Assembly: GCF_017874595.1 (NCBI RefSeq)
Contig: NZ_JAGILA010000001.1
Span: forward strand, 682,001-746,000
Source of the DNA: Sinorhizobium kostiense
Lineage (GTDB): Bacteria > Pseudomonadota > Alphaproteobacteria > Rhizobiales > Rhizobiaceae
Direction: 5' to 3'
DNA: 64,000 nt
Shown: positions 63,915 to 64,000 of the stretch, piece by piece
Layout of the letters: each line of letters opens with the position of its first letter
Numbering within the stretch: the stretch's first letter is position 1
Position numbers and translations under genes: made by a program
Notes under the pieces: model-generated
Told to the model about the DNA's origin: nothing
The model's input: only the letters and a program-made list of their open reading frames with translations
Database searches by the model: none

Positions 63915-64000
63915 AACAGCAACCTTTGCCTGCGGCGCTGAAGGACATCCTATCGCCATAATAGTTGAAGAGGCTCCCGATCGTCAGATCGAGCACGATC
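63915..64000. other. Unassigned end of window
   Basis: Only 86 bp remain. One minus-strand frame from the edge reads IVLDLTIGSLFNYYGDRMSF, which could be the tail of a gene entering from the right, but it is too short to assign. Confidence 0.2.

Noticed and set aside
63915..64000. Minus-strand frame at the right edge reading VLDLTIGSLFNYYG
   Set aside because: Protein-like but only about 30 codons in the window; no family can be assigned.

Overview
The window is high-GC alphaproteobacterial DNA, most likely Rhizobiaceae and closest in gene content to Sinorhizobium/Ensifer. Three things point there: pca, phn and pcc/bhbA blocks like those on the S. meliloti pSymB chromid (recalled knowledge, not a search), an alpha-r14 (NfeR1-type) small RNA, and several palindromic intergenic repeats typical of rhizobia. 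A pSymB-like chromid is plausible but not proven. I saw no tRNA, rRNA, CRISPR array or intact insertion sequence.

Layout. 1-3.4 kb: an RND efflux pump (inner-membrane part cut by the window edge) with its adaptor, and a divergent TetR regulator. 3.4-4.2 kb: three truncated gene remnants joined end to end. 4.7-9.0 kb: a patatin-like lipase and a soluble FtsK-type DNA translocase. 9.2-12.9 kb: a GntR regulator and a polar amino-acid ABC importer. 12.9-15.2 kb: an ECF sigma factor with two envelope or redox genes, sharing a matched promoter motif; an anti-Shine-Dalgarno small RNA; and acylphosphatase. 15.3-19.1 kb: pcaIJF and pcaR, the lower beta-ketoadipate pathway. 19.1-26.5 kb: a peroxiredoxin, a surface-polysaccharide cluster (pyruvyl transferase, flippase, two glycosyltransferases) and a ferritin-like protein. 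26.7-30.7 kb: gamma-glutamyltransferase, pcaD and pcaB. 30.7-37.0 kb: a CHASE2 adenylate/guanylate cyclase, a FecR-TPR-beta-barrel protein and a divergent PycTM-like membrane protein. 37.0-43.1 kb: the C-P lyase genes phnGHIJKL with an acetyltransferase and phnF. 43.2-47.0 kb: a DUF1905 protein, a selenium-binding protein, a membrane protein, a glutathione transferase and a VOC protein. 47.2-58.1 kb: methylmalonyl-CoA mutase and propionyl-CoA carboxylase facing a valine-degradation operon, then an SDR. 58.3-59.0 kb: alpha carbonic anhydrase. 59.5-63.9 kb: a sugar ABC importer with two permease domains fused in one chain.

How it fits together. Much of the window is catabolic: aromatic acids to beta-ketoadipate to succinyl-CoA plus acetyl-CoA; valine to 3-hydroxyisobutyrate; propionyl-CoA to succinyl-CoA; phosphonates to phosphate. 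ABC importers flank these genes. The most unusual block is 30.7-37.0 kb. An outer-membrane-type FecR/TPR barrel protein and a periplasm-sensing cyclase are translationally coupled, and a divergent neighbour resembles the membrane effector of the Pycsar anti-phage system. This looks like an envelope-to-cyclic-nucleotide signalling module whose combination I do not recognise as described. The small RNA with three anti-SD loops and the ECF regulon are the other regulatory highlights.
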